64,000 nucleotides of DNA from Leptodactylus fallax (GCA_947044405.1 CAMRHE010000021.1:5130501-5194500); one strand, 5' to 3'. Positions 43,813 through 56,540 are shown, counted from the stretch's first letter. Translations and numbers: made by a program. The notes: generated by a model not told the origin, from the sequence alone.

Positions 43813-46800
43813 GCTAGACAACTATAACACAAAGACAACAGTTTGTAAATGTAGGAACACTCTGCAGGAACATAACAGCCAGGACAGCGATAACTGCAGA
43901 ATCATAGTAACAGGGAGACATAGCTACAGGGAGACAGGGACAACTGCAGAATAACTGCAGAGAAACTTTGATCCGATACATAAGACATACATAAGAGGTA
44001 CACAGGAAGGAAAAAAAATTCTGAAAGATATGCAAGGGCTGATTTCTGGGGATAAAGTGGTTAGTAATCCAACAGAGGATCACTCTCAATGATACAAACA
44101 GGTTGACATAATACCCTTTAATAACGCACACTCCAGGAGAGATGGGTAAATCTGTGAAACATAGAAAGCCATAAGAGATAATGTGTAGGTCCTGAGAACA
44201 AAAGAAAAAGATATACATGGCTACTGTATCAGGGGTACTTGATATGTGTATTCATAATTGTTAATTGCTTAGCCACTCACATGGTTTTACCACTGTCCTA
44301 ATAGGCAGAGGGCAAGACTACCCATTTGTTTGATGCTGCCAGAGTATGATAAGAAAAGTACATTACTGCCTATGTGTATTAGGCCAAGGCCTATTACACA
44401 TTTGTATAAGGAGACCAATGATTGAATTCTTTCACCCCCTCAGAAGCCCGCAATCTCACTACAGTGAGGCTGAGGTGGTGAAAGTAGAGGTCCCCCTTCT
44501 AACCAGCCAGAATGCCATGATTGATATTGATCTATTGATCATGGTATCTGAGGGGATAACCTGGTGAAGTTGGAGCATATTCTGCACAGCTCTTGTGCTT
44601 GCTACATTGATGTGCTGTACTATTACAGCACTAAGCAGTACATCTACACGCCATAACAGCACAGCACAGAGCCAGAAGGTGTTAATGACATTATTCTCAT
44701 GGGGCAGAGAAGTTGGGCACAATGGCCCCTCTGACACTTGTACTATGAATAACATGTGGTCATTCAAGTTACACTTTGTATATACTATAGGCTGGCCATA
44801 CAAGGAACATGCATGGGGTGGGCTCATGTAATTGACATTATCATATAGATCTAAAGTAAAGAAGCATTAATAAAACTTTTCCAATGTGGCAGGGAAGTTT
44901 AAATCTTTTTATATTACCAAATAAAATTGGTGCCACAAAGTTGGTTGGCTGTGCCAACAAATAATTACATTGTGGTCAACTTTATACACTGGATTTGCTT
45001 TTATGGATTTCTAATTTCTACGCATTTGCTTTCAGCTTCAAAAGGTCGTACTATAATATATCATCTGGAGCATTGGAGTAGATTATTAAAAGAACATATG
45101 CTGAAGTGGAAATGCTCTTTAAAGGGCTTGTGTCACTATCACCCAAGAATATTATGCATAGTATTGCTACTGGGATTTCAGTGTGTAGTTACAAGCTTAT
45201 GTGCTTAGAGGGGCCCCAAAGCCTTCAACATCCCGCTTGCCAAAAAAATATATTGTGATAGAAGGGTGTTACGCAAGTTGTACAATAGCGTAAACACAAT
45301 AGTTAAAAAAAATCTTGAAAGACAAATAAATATTATGTGGTTATGTCATTTGTGGTAGAAAATGGCTTGATGTCCAGTTACAAGGTGGCACCAGGTATAG
45401 GATTTGCACTTAGGCCCAGGCCTTTCAAGTGTCACTTCTGAGATGTTTTTCTAGTTATTAATGTTGATATGGCTAATAGAACAATATTTCAGAGCCATAA
45501 AGTTATCTTATCTCCATAATCAGAACCCAACTTGAAAGATACCATGTAGCCTGACCTTCCGGCCATGTCTCTGCTGCTCTGTGCAATTTATTTGGTTTGT
45601 ATTTGAGCTGACATGCTGTCACTCTTTGTCCATCCTCAATCACTATTTGTTCAGATCTACGCAGATATGACCCTTTATTTGTCATTTCATGAATATCTGA
45701 TCCTAGTCGAGGAACCGAATTTGCAAAATGCCATGGGCAAATAATCATTAAGATTCTCCTTAAAATTCTCCTTTTCTCTCTACCGAAAAGCTCACCTATC
45801 ATTCCTTGGAAATGTTTGCTACAGACAAAGGTTGTGGTTTAACATATTTTAATTGTGTGAGGCTCTCATTTTGGCACCAAAGGGTTCTTGGGAATTGAAT
45901 TCAAAGAATATTTAAAGACCCAGCAGCAGCCATTGCTACATTATAATTCTTTTATTACTCTTTTCACATTTTTTGCCATTATTATAGTATATCAATGGCA
46001 AAAAATACCAACAAGCTGTAAGACCTTACAAAGCCAGGTGCTAGAATTAACTAGGCTATTGAGTCCTCCACCCACCCCAACTTAACTCGGTGTTTCTGTG
46101 ATCTCTCAAACTCCACAAACAATAACATTTGTCATGAGTCAGTCAGCTTAGGGCAGTCACACGAGCCTGGGTCACCGAGGCAGGCTGTCCTGCATACTCT
46201 AGAATCAAACAGATGGTGGAGGTTAAGTGACTGCTCAGTGACTAGCTTTTCAAGTAACAGGAGATCATTTGTGTTTTAAATCAGAACTTTGACCACCCTA
46301 GATAGGAAAAAGGGTTAATATGTAAACACTTTTGGTATATGCCCCTTATTTTAAGTCTCTCTCAATTTTTAATGCCCTAAGATGGTTCTCCATTTAATCC
46401 TGGCTTGAGGCTATGAGGAAGAAGCACTCGCAGCCTGGTCTGATTCATTTTGGGCCACAGCTCATCTAAAAGCCAGCAACATCTTATTAAAGCCTGTGAT
46501 AATCTCCTCTACTAATGCATTGTTTCTTTTTATGGTCTCCAATTAAGGCTGGAGATCTCAAACCAGATCCGAGGAGGCTAAGTACACTTTCTATCTGCAA
46601 CATTTTCCAAACAATCACACAATCTGCTCCTTGGGATTCTAACTCCAATAGCAATTGACATTTACTTCTTTTTAGCTTGTGCATTTAATAAGAACAGTTA
46701 CTATCTTTTCCGAAGTAACTTGTCAGTGACTATTGACTCTTTACCCCTTTCTAACTGGCTGCTTTATTCATTTTTAGATATGGATATTACTGTTTACTTT

Positions 46801-47100
46801 ATATAAAGTACTTTCACCATTTAAATCTTTTCTGTTTGTTAAGGTGGAATTTATACTTTACACTCAAAATGTGTACATACTAAACTTGAAATAACTCTAA
46901 TTTACTCTATTTGCACATTTTTAATGGTCTGTCCATTTATCATTGTGCAAAAGCTGATTTTTAACATTTATGCTTTTATTTGCCATCCAATATCTACAAT
47001 ACAATCCTACAGTCATCTAGCATTAATAGCTTTGCTAGGTGCAACTTTCAGTTCAGGCTAGTTGATACTATGTCTGCAAGACTCAAAACCACTGTGGTTC
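43813..47100. other. Intergenic, no gene seen
   Basis: About 3.3 kb without coding similarity. The 134-codon minus-strand frame at 43814-44218 and the 122-codon one at 44459-44827 have no family motifs. Bases 45560-45870 and 46380-46800 have a single-copy, motif-rich texture; the second is listed separately. Confidence 0.5.
46380..46800. promoter_or_regulatory. Candidate conserved non-coding element
   Basis: The segment lacks repeat hallmarks and has TAATCC (46395-46400), several AATTA-type cores such as CTCCAATTAAGG, and balanced composition in an otherwise repeat-rich region. Assigned by texture only. Confidence 0.22.
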
Positions 47101-48520
47101 TGAACCAAACCTAGATCACAATAGAACCCAATGGTGATCTAAGGTTCATTGTATAGAACTTTATTCTTCTTTAAATGTGTCTATATTAGGGAAGTGTGTT
47201 GCTCCACAGCAAATGCTTCATACTTGAACGTTACCGTCTTCGGATACCAAGCAAAACCTGAATTCATCACTAAAGGCAGTGTGATTCTATTCTGTACCAG
47301 TCCAAATTTCATGACACCACTGCAAGTAAAGGTGATGGTGGCTGGTTGTTAATGGAAGGACATGTAATGGGTTATGTAAAACCAAATTTCCTTCTGCTAA
47401 GCACCTAGAAATGGTCTAGACAGAAACAGGGGTGTGTATTGTCTAGATCAGGGGTCAGCAACCCCTGGCACTAGTGCCGGGTTCGGCACCCTGGGCTTAT
47501 CTACGTGGCACAGTGCTCTCTGCTGTCTTAACACATGGCAGTGCTGCTCCAGGTTGCTATCTCTCTCAGTCGAAGGAGAGGATGCACTGGGGTGGAGAGC
47601 ATCAGGCATGATGTACTAGTGTCTGGGCCATGGGGTAGCCTAGTCAGAGGAACAGCAGCTGCATGTGCAAAATATAACATGGCAGCTAAAATTGCCTTTG
47701 TTCATTTCAACAAGGCTGGAAAGATTTGTTTGGACGTCTTCAATAAAAAGACTAGGCTGTGTAAGGGGCATCCTCTGCCCCCCACAAACCAGGCTTACTG
47801 AAGACTACTGTTAGCTCCCAAAGTCTTATCCACCAGATAAGGATCATCTTTGCGAAAAAAAAAAAAGTCAGGGATCCCACTGAAATGTAAGTTTAATCGA
47901 CTACCAAATCAGTTGCTGTTATAGTTTGTGTTATATGACTTTCATGTAGGGGTCGACATCCTTTCAATTATTACATGGCACACTGACTACGACATCTTTG
48001 ATTTTTTTTTTCAAAATTGGCACACCATCCAAAAAAGGTTGCTGACCCCTGGTCTAGATGGTAGACAAGGAAACTATGGGAACAATTCATGCTTATTAAT
48101 GGATCAATAAGTCCTCTCTATTGGTGGTCTGTCTGGACCATCCATAACCTATACATTGTGTGCTTGTGCCCTCACATAACCACTGTTCCCAACACCTTGT
48201 CACAGCTAGGTCAGAACAGCATAGAGCTTAGATGGTGGGCAATACGTGAAAACAACCATCCTGCTTCTCTCAGTCTAACATGCCCCCTCTTAAAGTCTGC
48301 TAACTGGGCAAAATGTCTTCGATTGCATCAAAGAGGCATGTATAGCAGTCAACAATTTCTCACCAAAGAGGTACACTACCCAAAGGTAGCTTTAGAGAGC
48401 CTTTACGTAGAGCAGTGGGGGAAGCACTGTTATACCATCTTGTGGCAAGATCCAGTGCAGTATCTACGCATTTACATATCTACCTCAGACATAACTGCAT
48501 GCTGAGTTTTTCAGCAATCC
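47100..48520. other. Unrecognised sequence split by hAT copy 3
   Basis: The flanks of the hAT element (47100-47440 and 48060-48520) have similar composition and may be one older sequence of about 0.8 kb. The right flank holds a 138-codon plus-strand frame (48089-48505) without a recognisable domain. I do not recognise the family, and a decayed repeat is more likely than a gene. Confidence 0.35.
47449..48051 (+). mobile_element. Non-autonomous hAT-type element, copy 3 (reference copy)
   Basis: The ends CAGGGGTCAGCAACC and GGTTGCTGACCCCTG are perfect inverted repeats, and the 8-bp flank GTCTAGAT is identical on both sides (47441-47448 and 48052-48059). A perfect palindrome GGCACTAGTGCC (47467-47478) and a CGGCACC lie just inside the left end, a plausible subterminal transposase-binding region. 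The 603-bp copy has no transposase. It defines the family for the copies at 5077-6659 and 31278-31783. Confidence 0.9.
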
Positions 48521-49859
48521 AACATTTCTGTCTGGGGGAGTTATTTATATATATATTTATTTATTTATTTATTCATTGTCAATGAGTGTATTTGCATCAG
48601 CAACAATACCTGATCAAGGACCTGATCAAAAGATAAATAAATTCACTTAATTTGTCTATAAATCTATAATCTCTATTTTAACTATTTATTTTATCGTTGA
48701 TAACTTTTCATCATTCTGACATGTATTCCTTTGGCGACTGCTATCACCACCCTATGTGAGGTTTAATCACAGGATGGTTTTACGCTAACCTTACATCAGA
48801 TTATGTAAGTAATCTATGTTTCACCAACATGGTAAACTCAGTCAGCGCAGAAGACCAAGGTTTATATATAGACACAGGATGGACAATTGCTGAAGTGTTC
48901 CTTTATATCACATTGAAGTGCTGTCTGCCTGATGAGTGTTGTATGGCAATATATAGTTTTATTTGAATGCATCATGTTTATTACAAAGCCTAGATTTCCT
49001 CTAACTTCAAGAAGGCAGACAAAAGATTGTTCTTAACCAGGCAAAGTAAACGGATGGCTGCAGAACCTTTAGAAGCATTCAAGTACCTCAGTGACTTTCA
49101 TCAGATGCACTATGTACAAGAAGCGGGGAAAATTCTCTCTCTCTTTTTTTTATTTTTACTTTGCTTTAATCTTATTTGATGATGTCTCAACAGGCTGGGA
49201 CATGCATTCTTGGATGGCAATTTCTCAGCACCATATGTGTCTTGCACAAGAAAGCCGCAGCAAAATGAGTCTTGGCAGGAAGAGACTAAACACATTGGCA
49301 ATGAACAAAATAAAAAAAAATCTTATTTAACCTCCTGTTGTCTGCTGCACAAACCCTTGTGTCGAGTTATGCAGAAGGACAGAGTGAACCAGTTGCACAA
49401 CTCACTATAGTTTCGTGATTAGGAAAATTTACATTCTAGGAGGCATCATCTGACTTGACACTACAAAGGATTTAATAGGAAATACAGAATGCTGACTAAA
49501 GTACAGGAAGGGAAATATGCTTGTACTCATTTCCAAAACATCCCTGATATTTTACAGAATACCACTTAATAGTCTTATTAAGCAGGTTGCAGCCACAATT
49601 GTGAACACCTTTGATGGTTGGGTTTACCATTAACGCTTTCCACCCCAAACAAATAAAAAGGCTATTTAGGTTATTTTTTGTTGTAAACTGTGATAAAAGC
49701 TGTTGGAAATAATGAAGTGACAAATTTGCGCAAGGTGACTAAAAAACTGTACATGGCCTCTAAAGAAGTGTAATTTTAGTCAAATTTATTAACCAGAAAT
49801 ACTGAAAAAAAGTGAAAATTGGGGCACAAGTCTATGCCTTCTCATACCAGACTAAAAAT
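48521..49859. other. Intergenic, no gene seen
   Basis: AT-rich DNA with an ATTT-type microsatellite at 48541-48575. The 60-80 codon frames at 49091-49410 have no domain. Confidence 0.5.
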
Positions 49860-50116
49860 GGTAATAATACTTTTATTTATTTAGTGCCAGCATATTCCAC
49901 AGATGTTGTCCCAAATAGGGCTCACAATCTAAATTCCATTTTTCTTTGTATGTATGTCTTTGCAGTGTGGGAAAAAAATCAAAGTACCCAGAGGAAACCC
50001 AGGAAAACACTGGGAGAACATACAAACTCCATCCAGATGTTATCCTTGACTGGATTCGAATCCAGAACTGCTGTGGGCAAGGCAACAGTGCTAGCCACTG
50101 AGACACCATGCTGCCC
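49860..50116 (-). mobile_element. tRNA-derived SINE, copy 1
   Basis: On the minus strand the copy starts GGCAGCATGGTGTCTCAGTG. It has an A-box-like GTGTCTCAGTGGCTAGCAC and a B box GGATTCGAATCCA (complement of 50052-50063), the internal RNA polymerase III promoter. A central conserved region (GAGTTTGTATGTTCTCCC, TGGGTTTCCTCTGGGTAC) and a 3' region ending AATATGCTGGCACTAAATAA follow. It is a full-length but diverged copy. Confidence 0.82.
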
Positions 50117-50229
50117 AGTTCAATTACAACATGCTGCGTTCTGAAAAATGGTCATGTGCTTAAAAATCGTAAATGTGATTAAAATCATTTAGATGTGTTG
50201 ACAACTTTTTCAATCAAAAATTATATGGG

Positions 50230-50650
50230 ATAGCACAAAGAACAAAGAACTTTCTAATGATCTTTCTTACGCCTCTACATCTAGAGGAGAGAACATTTCA
50301 CCAGTAACATAGACAGAGATTATTTACTGTAAGAGCAGTGAGGCTGTGGAACTCATTGACACAGCATATGGTGATGGTGGATTCATTGTGCAAGAGGCCC
50401 TGGATGCCTTTCGTAAATGGAAAAATTTTATGGGTTTTAGATTTTAGTAAAGAAAAGTTGATCCAGGGTTTTATACTGATTGCTGGATTTGGACTCAGGA
50501 AAAATTTTTCCCCCTGACACGGGGCAATTGGCATCAGCCTCATGAGGATTTTTTTTTTGCCTTCCCCTGGATCATCACTGTAGGCTTATAGGTTGCACTT
50601 GATGGACATGTATCTTCATTCAAACTCATCTAATATGTAACTACATATAT
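50230..50650 (+). mobile_element. 5'-truncated CR1/L2-type LINE 3' end
   Basis: The text GAGCAGTGAGGCTGTGGAAC, GACTCAGGAAAAATTTTTCC, CACGGGGCAATTGGCATC and CACTTGATGGACATGTATC, then CATCTAATATGTAACTAC, follows the order of a familiar vertebrate LINE 3' region. It ends at a short simple repeat. No RT motif is included, so only the 3' few hundred bases are present, the usual product of 5' truncation. Confidence 0.65.
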
Positions 50651-51300
50651 AAGATACATCAGTAAGATGGAACAGAAAATAGGAGCCATTTTTTTATATG
50701 TTCATTGTTCTTCACCAGATGACTTCAAGTTTGGACATAGTCCTTGGTGAAATAGAGAGAATGGTTACACACCTGAGTGAAATTGGTGTGACCTAGTACC
50801 AGCTGGTGTCAAATGTTCCAAGGTGTTTTCAGACTAGGTCACAATAGAGAATCCAAGAAACAGACAGGGTTTCCATAATAAAATATCATAGTCTTAAAGA
50901 CAAGTGTCATATGCAGATAAGAAAAATCTAAAGTCAGTTCAAGTCAAGCCATTTCCTATTACACCAATGCATCAAGAAAAAAAAAAATTAACAATTTTGG
51001 CCTCTATTGTATACTGCTCCTATATGTCTCCATTACATCAGACTACAAACAAACCTTATGTCTGTTGTGATCCTGCACTTACAGTATGTTACTTCCATCC
51101 ATCTGCCCCCTCTCCTACTGTCATAAAGTTAGCATGAAGAGGGAGTGGAGTAACACATAACGCCAGAGTCTGTAACTGTAGAGATGCATGGGTTGATATA
51201 GAAACTGTATATACAAAACAAATATTTTTAAACAAGTCCTTTTGCAAAGTTGCTTCAGTTTTTAGGCTCTATTCATATGAAGTTTATTGTCTCAATTTAA
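50651..51300. other. Intergenic, no gene seen
   Basis: About 650 bases of single-copy-looking DNA. The 77-codon frame at 50904-51137 has no motifs. Confidence 0.5.
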
Positions 51301-51375
51301 ATAAATAAATAAAAATAAATAAATAATAATAATATAATAGTCCCACCATGGGGAAATTCAGTGTGTTACAGCAGC
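51301..51375 (-). repeat. Short L2-like LINE 3' tail with AAT repeat
   Basis: AAAT/AAT microsatellite followed by TAGTCCCACCATGGGGAAAT and TCAGTGTGTTA, the reverse complement of the tail at 32697-32766. Two copies with the same end and a simple repeat at the same side support a LINE 3' end. Confidence 0.6.
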
Positions 51376-54300
51376 AAAAATAAGCAATACAAATACAACA
51401 TATACAAGAACATCCAACATTATCATATACACTATGATTTAGATATTAAACTTAAGCCTCAAATGAATAAAATATAGTGGTTTCCATCACCCACACAGTT
51501 CCTTTGTGGAAAAAAAAAAGTCTAAATTTAGTGTATACATTTTTTACTGTCTTCTATCTGGCTATCCTGATGTACATGCTAAATGCACATCACAAAGTTA
51601 ATGTGAACTTGGATGCATTGTTAACATTAAAATAGCTACAAAAGTGGATGTCACTGAATGTGGATGTCACTGAATACAATAAGTAAAGTATGGTGAAAAA
51701 TAATTAATGGGCAGCAGCTCACAGCCCTAGCTTTGAGGACATTGTAGTATCAGGAGCCACATGAGTATAAATCACTGAAGGAGATACATATGGTAACCTT
51801 AACAAGATAGCAGGCTTTTACAGTATCAAGTAGATTTGCCAGTGCTTGACATCCCAAGGGTGTGCCTTCAGATCTTTAGGACCTAAAGGGGATCTCAAGA
51901 CACTGTACTAAACTTACTGAAGAAGCTTCTGTACCATTAAAAATATTAGTGAAATTCATGCCTTACTACACTAATTGAGATTTGTAATCCCAAAAATAAA
52001 TATACAATATTACTAGTAGTACATTAAGTAGGTTAACATTGTTTTGGCATATTATTAAGATATACTAGGGCATCTTTGTTTTAGTAAATAGTTGTATTCC
52101 TCATGAAATAACAATTTTGGAATATCCTGTTTCCTAGACATTTCTGAACAAATTGGCAACCGGGTGTCACAATTATCAAACTACTTAGTCAACACTGATT
52201 GCACAGTAACAGAGTGTGTAGGGAGATGCCCCCAACCAGAAAAACCCAGTTGTCAATTTGTTTCTAGAAGAATAAGCTGTTCCAGCACTGTTATATCATG
52301 AAGAATACAAGCATTTACTAAAATGGACATGTCAGGAGAGGTGACAAGTTCTCTCTTTAGTTTAAATACATATTCATTACTTCTGTTAATAAATAGAAAT
52401 GTCTACATAATTCCAAAGGGAAACCAAAAAAGAGTACCTATAACAAACAATTATATCTAATAGAGATTTTTTTTCTATTTAGGATAGATTAATTGGGCAC
52501 AGGTAAATGTCCCCATCACCAACAATCTACCTATTAAAAGAAAATATTACTAAAAAAAGACAACATTTTTCTCTCATTTTTTGGCATTCATAATCAATCT
52601 TGCCATCAAAAATGACAACTTTCCCACACTGGATTATCCTCCAGATTTACCAAGTCAGAGCTTAATTTGATAGACCTATCAGTCCTGTATACAGACCTTG
52701 GCTGTGTCTGGTCAATTCTAGTTGGAACAGTCCCCTAGTCTGCAATGCCAGTCAGTATATAAATTACCTAAATCCCACTCCATGGGATACATCATCCCCC
52801 CTCTCCCAACATGGGAAGCAAGGGCTGACACACCCAAAATGCTAAAACCACAAAAGATCCACCATTAATAACATTGGATCTATAATATAAACAAATAATA
52901 GGGTGCTCATATTTAATTTGAACCCATCTTATGCAGCCATATCCAATCCTTCAATACCATAAACATGCCTGGGGGAGACCAAAATTCATCCATTAAAGAG
53001 CTTAGTTAAAATAGCATAGTTTAACTCAATCTACCTAAAGCTAAGATCCCAGTGGTCCATGATAGCCATCCAAAGTTCTCTTTAAGTGAGGGAAGTCCTC
53101 TGACGAATCATTATTAATTCAAGGACCTGTCCAATTTCCTAGTAGGGAGATGGAGGTGGGAAGTGATTTTTTTTTTTTGTATTTTGTTTTTACTTTTAGT
53201 TATCCTTTACAATTTTTTAGTTTACCTTCTTCTGGATCAACTGTGTAGTTTCCAAATGCTCTGCTGTTTTTCACAGTAGAGGATGCCCCTATAGTTTTAC
53301 TCCTGGCAAAATTGATACAGTGGATAATCACCAGGGCAGGGCCTGAGAAGACAGAGCATGACAGCAGCACCTCTCCTCTCTCTATACTGTGGTTACCTGC
53401 TCTTCCCCATGACATGTATCATGCCTATTGAGGATTTTTGGGGGATTTTAAAAAATGTTCTGCTTTTCCAGAAACATTACCACTTATGTATGCATACAGA
53501 TATTGCAGATCCAGTGTTTGTGGTATTGCATTTCAGCCCCATTTAGTTGCAATACCATACACAGCCCATGGACAAAAGCAGACCCTATTTAATAAGCTTG
53601 GACAACCCGTTACGGGGTAATTCAGGTAACAAAATGATATAAGAAAACTTCTGAGAATGCCCTTCAGTACAAGACAAGGTCTGCTGCCTTTTATTTGTAC
53701 ATCAGGTCTATGTAACTCAGTCTACAACACGTCTGGGAAGTTTATTTGATGTTTCCATTAGTCAATGTGTATCTCAGAGTGCATATTTTTTATGAATGGG
53801 AAAGCCAGGTATGAGGTCCAATCTTTGTCAAAATTAGAAGCCAGACCTGCTCAGGACTCTGAAGACTGAATTTGTTTAACATCTCCTGAGCTATTTTTAA
53901 ATAGTAGAAGGGAGGCAACATTCTTTTACCTTCCTGACAGTCTGATTCTGTAGAACAGTATCATGCTGAGCTTTATTGAAAGTCTATTGACTATCGGCTA
54001 TTGAAAGACACAGCATGGGATTGTTAGCCAGGACAGGAAGTCTATCGCAAAGGAGGATTGTCAGCCATTGCTACCATTTATGAAGAGAACATGCAATTTT
54101 AAACGTTTAGCTTTGTGTAAGCTCATAAATACTTGTTAGTGTTACAGAAATATTATTTCATGTGCAAACCAGCAGTGACGTTCATTGACAGCATGTTATT
54201 GTTCTACCCTGCTAATTAACAAGCCACTTTCTTATAATTGTTAGCACTTAATGGACCATGCATAACTTCATATATTTTCTTCCTATTATATTTCTATAAA

Positions 54301-54703
54301 ATTTTAGCATTTGTTACAAATGCAGTTAATGGGGGGTGGGGCAATGTAACAAATGAGGAAGACAGAGAGGGCCTCAAAGGTGCTAAGGTTCTAGATCGTA
54401 TAAAAGCATTTTTTTCATCTTTATGTGCATTAGCTAGTGTCTGTTATATCACAGGATGACTTTAAAAGCATGATGTGAAGCTATGAGTAAAGACCCACTC
54501 TGAAATTTAACTTCTGGTTAGGAGTGTGGACAACTAGGGAGTCTTCATTGTAACTAAGCAATGCCAATAGTATTGTGTTTTTGAGTTTGTGGTGATTTTT
54601 GTCTATTTATGCTCCTGAGAGGAAGAAACCTACATGCAAATGGAATGCAGCAATGCCTATGCATTGATGTCGACATTTGGGTCCTCCTGCTCCCTGTCTT
54701 ATA
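51376..54703. other. Intergenic, no gene seen
   Basis: About 3.3 kb without recognisable repeats or coding similarity. Short frames near 53200-53620 on both strands have no motifs. Confidence 0.5.
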
Positions 54704-55056
54704 CAGTGGGTACGGAAAGTATTCAGACCCCTTTAAATTTTTCACTCTTTGTTTCATTGCAGCCATTTGCTAAAAGCAAAAAAGTTCATTTTATTTCGCA
54801 TTAATGTACACTCAGCACTCCATCTTGACAGAAAAAAAAAACAGAAATGTAGATATTTTTGCAAATTTATTAAAAAAGAAAAACTGAAATATCACATGGT
54901 CATAAGTATTCAGACCCTTTGCTGTGACACTCATATTTAACTCACAAGCTGTCCATTTCCTTCTGATCCTCCTTGAGATGGTTCTACTCCTTCATTGGAG
55001 TCCAGCTGTGTTTAATTAAACTGACTGGACTTGATTAGGAAAGGCACACACCTGTC

Positions 55057-55063
55057 TATATAA
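55057..55063 (+). promoter_or_regulatory. TATA-like box of Tc1 copy D
   Basis: TATATAA lies only about 14 bases before the present ATG because the original start region was deleted; its position relative to the lost start would have been normal. Confidence 0.35.
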
Positions 55064-55076
55064 GACCTGACAGCTC

Positions 55077-55902
55077 ATGGGGAGAAGAGCCTTGTTGAGA
55101 GAGGTAAAGAAAAACCCAAAGATCACTGTGGCTGAGCTCCAGAGATGCTGTAGGGAGAGGGGAGAAAGTTCCACAAAGTCAACTATCACTGCAGCCCTCC
55201 ACCAGTCGGGGCTTTATGGCAGAGTGGCCCGAAGGAAGCCTCTCCTCAGTGCAAGACATATGAAAGCCCGCATAGAGTTTGCCAAAAAACACATGAAGAA
55301 CTCCAAGACTATGAGAAATAAGATTCTCTGGTCTGATGAGACGAAGATTGAACTTTTTGGCGTTAATTCTAAGCGGTATGTGTATAGAAAACCAGGCACT
55401 GCTCTTCATCTGCCCAATACAATCCCAACAGTGAAACATGGTGGTGGCAGCATCATGCTATGGGGGTGTTTTTCAGCTGCAGGGACAGGACGACTGGTTG
55501 CAATTGAAGGAAAGATGAATGCAGCCAAGTACAGAGATATCCTGGAAGAAAACCTCTTCCAGAGTGAAGAGGACTTCAGACTGGGCCGAAGTTTCACCTT
55601 CCAACAAGACAATGACCCTAAGCACACAGCTAAAATAACAAAAGAGTGGCTTCGGAACAACTCTGTGACCATTCTTGACTGGCCCAGCCAGAGCGCTGAC
55701 CTCAACCCAATTGAGCATCTCTGGAGAGACCTGAAAATGGCTGTCCACCAACGTTCACCATCCAACCTGACTGGAATTGGAGAGGATCTGCAAGGAAGAA
55801 TGGCAGAGGATCCCCAAATCCAGATGTGAAAAACTTGTTGCATCATTCCCAAGAAGACTCATGGCTGTACTAGCTCAAAAGGGTGCTTCTACTCAATACT
55901 GA
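55077..55902 (+). pseudogene. Tc1 transposase pseudogene (copy D), N-terminus deleted
   Basis: The 250-codon open frame begins at an ATG formed at the deletion junction ([16 protein letters not shown]). It lacks the first helix-turn-helix and the AT-hook segment; about 90 residues are missing against the usual 340. The catalytic triad is complete and correctly spaced: D87 in [12 protein letters not shown]178 in QQDNDPKH and E213 in NPIEHLW, with 34 residues between the last two. One extra G near 55770, after SNLTG, shifts the frame to an early stop at 55829. The natural C-terminus (RRLMAVLAQKGASTQY) continues in the next frame to 55902. The product would keep a catalytic fold without full DNA recognition. 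Confidence 0.93.
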
Positions 55903-56278
55903 GCAAAGGGTCTGAATACTTATGACCATATGATATTTCAGTTTTTCTTTTTTAATAAATTTGCAAAAATATCTACATTTCTGTTTTTTTTTCTGTCAAG
56001 ATGGGGTGCTGAGTGTACATTAATGAGAAATAAAATTAACTTTTTTGCTTTTAGAAAATGGCTGCAATGAAACAAAGAGTGAAAAATTTAAAGGGGTCTG
56101 AATACTTTCCATCCCCACTGTATGTTCTGATCAAATTTGTGAGTCTGGACTCTTATTACCACTGTTCATTGCTTCATTTTCTTTTCTCTTTTAGATTTGC
56201 TCATTGTGAGAACTTAGTAGAATAGCTAAATTAACAATAAGAGGAAAGACTCCAACACATGTATATGATTGGGTCCTT

Positions 56279-56540
56279 TTATTATGCTTACTTATATAGC
56301 GCCATCATATTCCACAGCACTTTACAGACATTGTTAGTCACTGTTCCATATATGGCTCACAATCTACATTCCCTATCAGTATGTCTTTGGAGTGTGGGAG
56401 AAAACCAGAGTACCCAGAGAAAACCCACACAAACACAGGGAGAACATACAAACTCCTTGCAGATGTTGTCCTTGGCAGGATTTGAACCCAGGACTCCAGC
56501 ACTACACGGCTGCAGTGCTAACCACTGAGCCACCGTGGGT
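56279..56540 (-). mobile_element. tRNA-derived SINE, copy 2
   Basis: On the minus strand it reads CCACGGTGGCTCAGTGGTTA at the A box and GGGTTCAAATCC at the B box (complement of 56478-56488). The central CAAGGAGTTTGTATGTTCTC block follows, and a tail containing GTGGAATATGATGGCGCTAT. It is the same family and orientation as 49860-50116 and less diverged in the promoter boxes. Confidence 0.85.

Larger units (their letters stand above)
54704..56120 (+). mobile_element. Tc1 element copy D
   Basis: The left end CAGTGGGTACGGAAAGTATT and the right end, reading CAGTGGGGATGGAAAGTATT in reverse complement, are flanked by TA. The inverted repeats are about 225 bp and very similar. Outer and inner AAGTATTCAGACCC units give an IR/DR structure. 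The leader is present up to CTCATG at 55079. There the sequence jumps into the middle of the DNA-binding domain, so roughly 200 bases are missing from the 5' coding part. Confidence 0.95.

Noticed and set aside
43814..44827. 134- and 122-codon minus-strand frames
   Set aside because: No domain, no splice-site or promoter context, and composition is like the surrounding intergenic DNA.
49860..50116. A functional tRNA gene suggested by A and B boxes
   Set aside because: The boxes belong to a tRNA-derived SINE with a long unrelated body; no cloverleaf with a closed acceptor stem is visible, and a second copy exists at 56279-56540.
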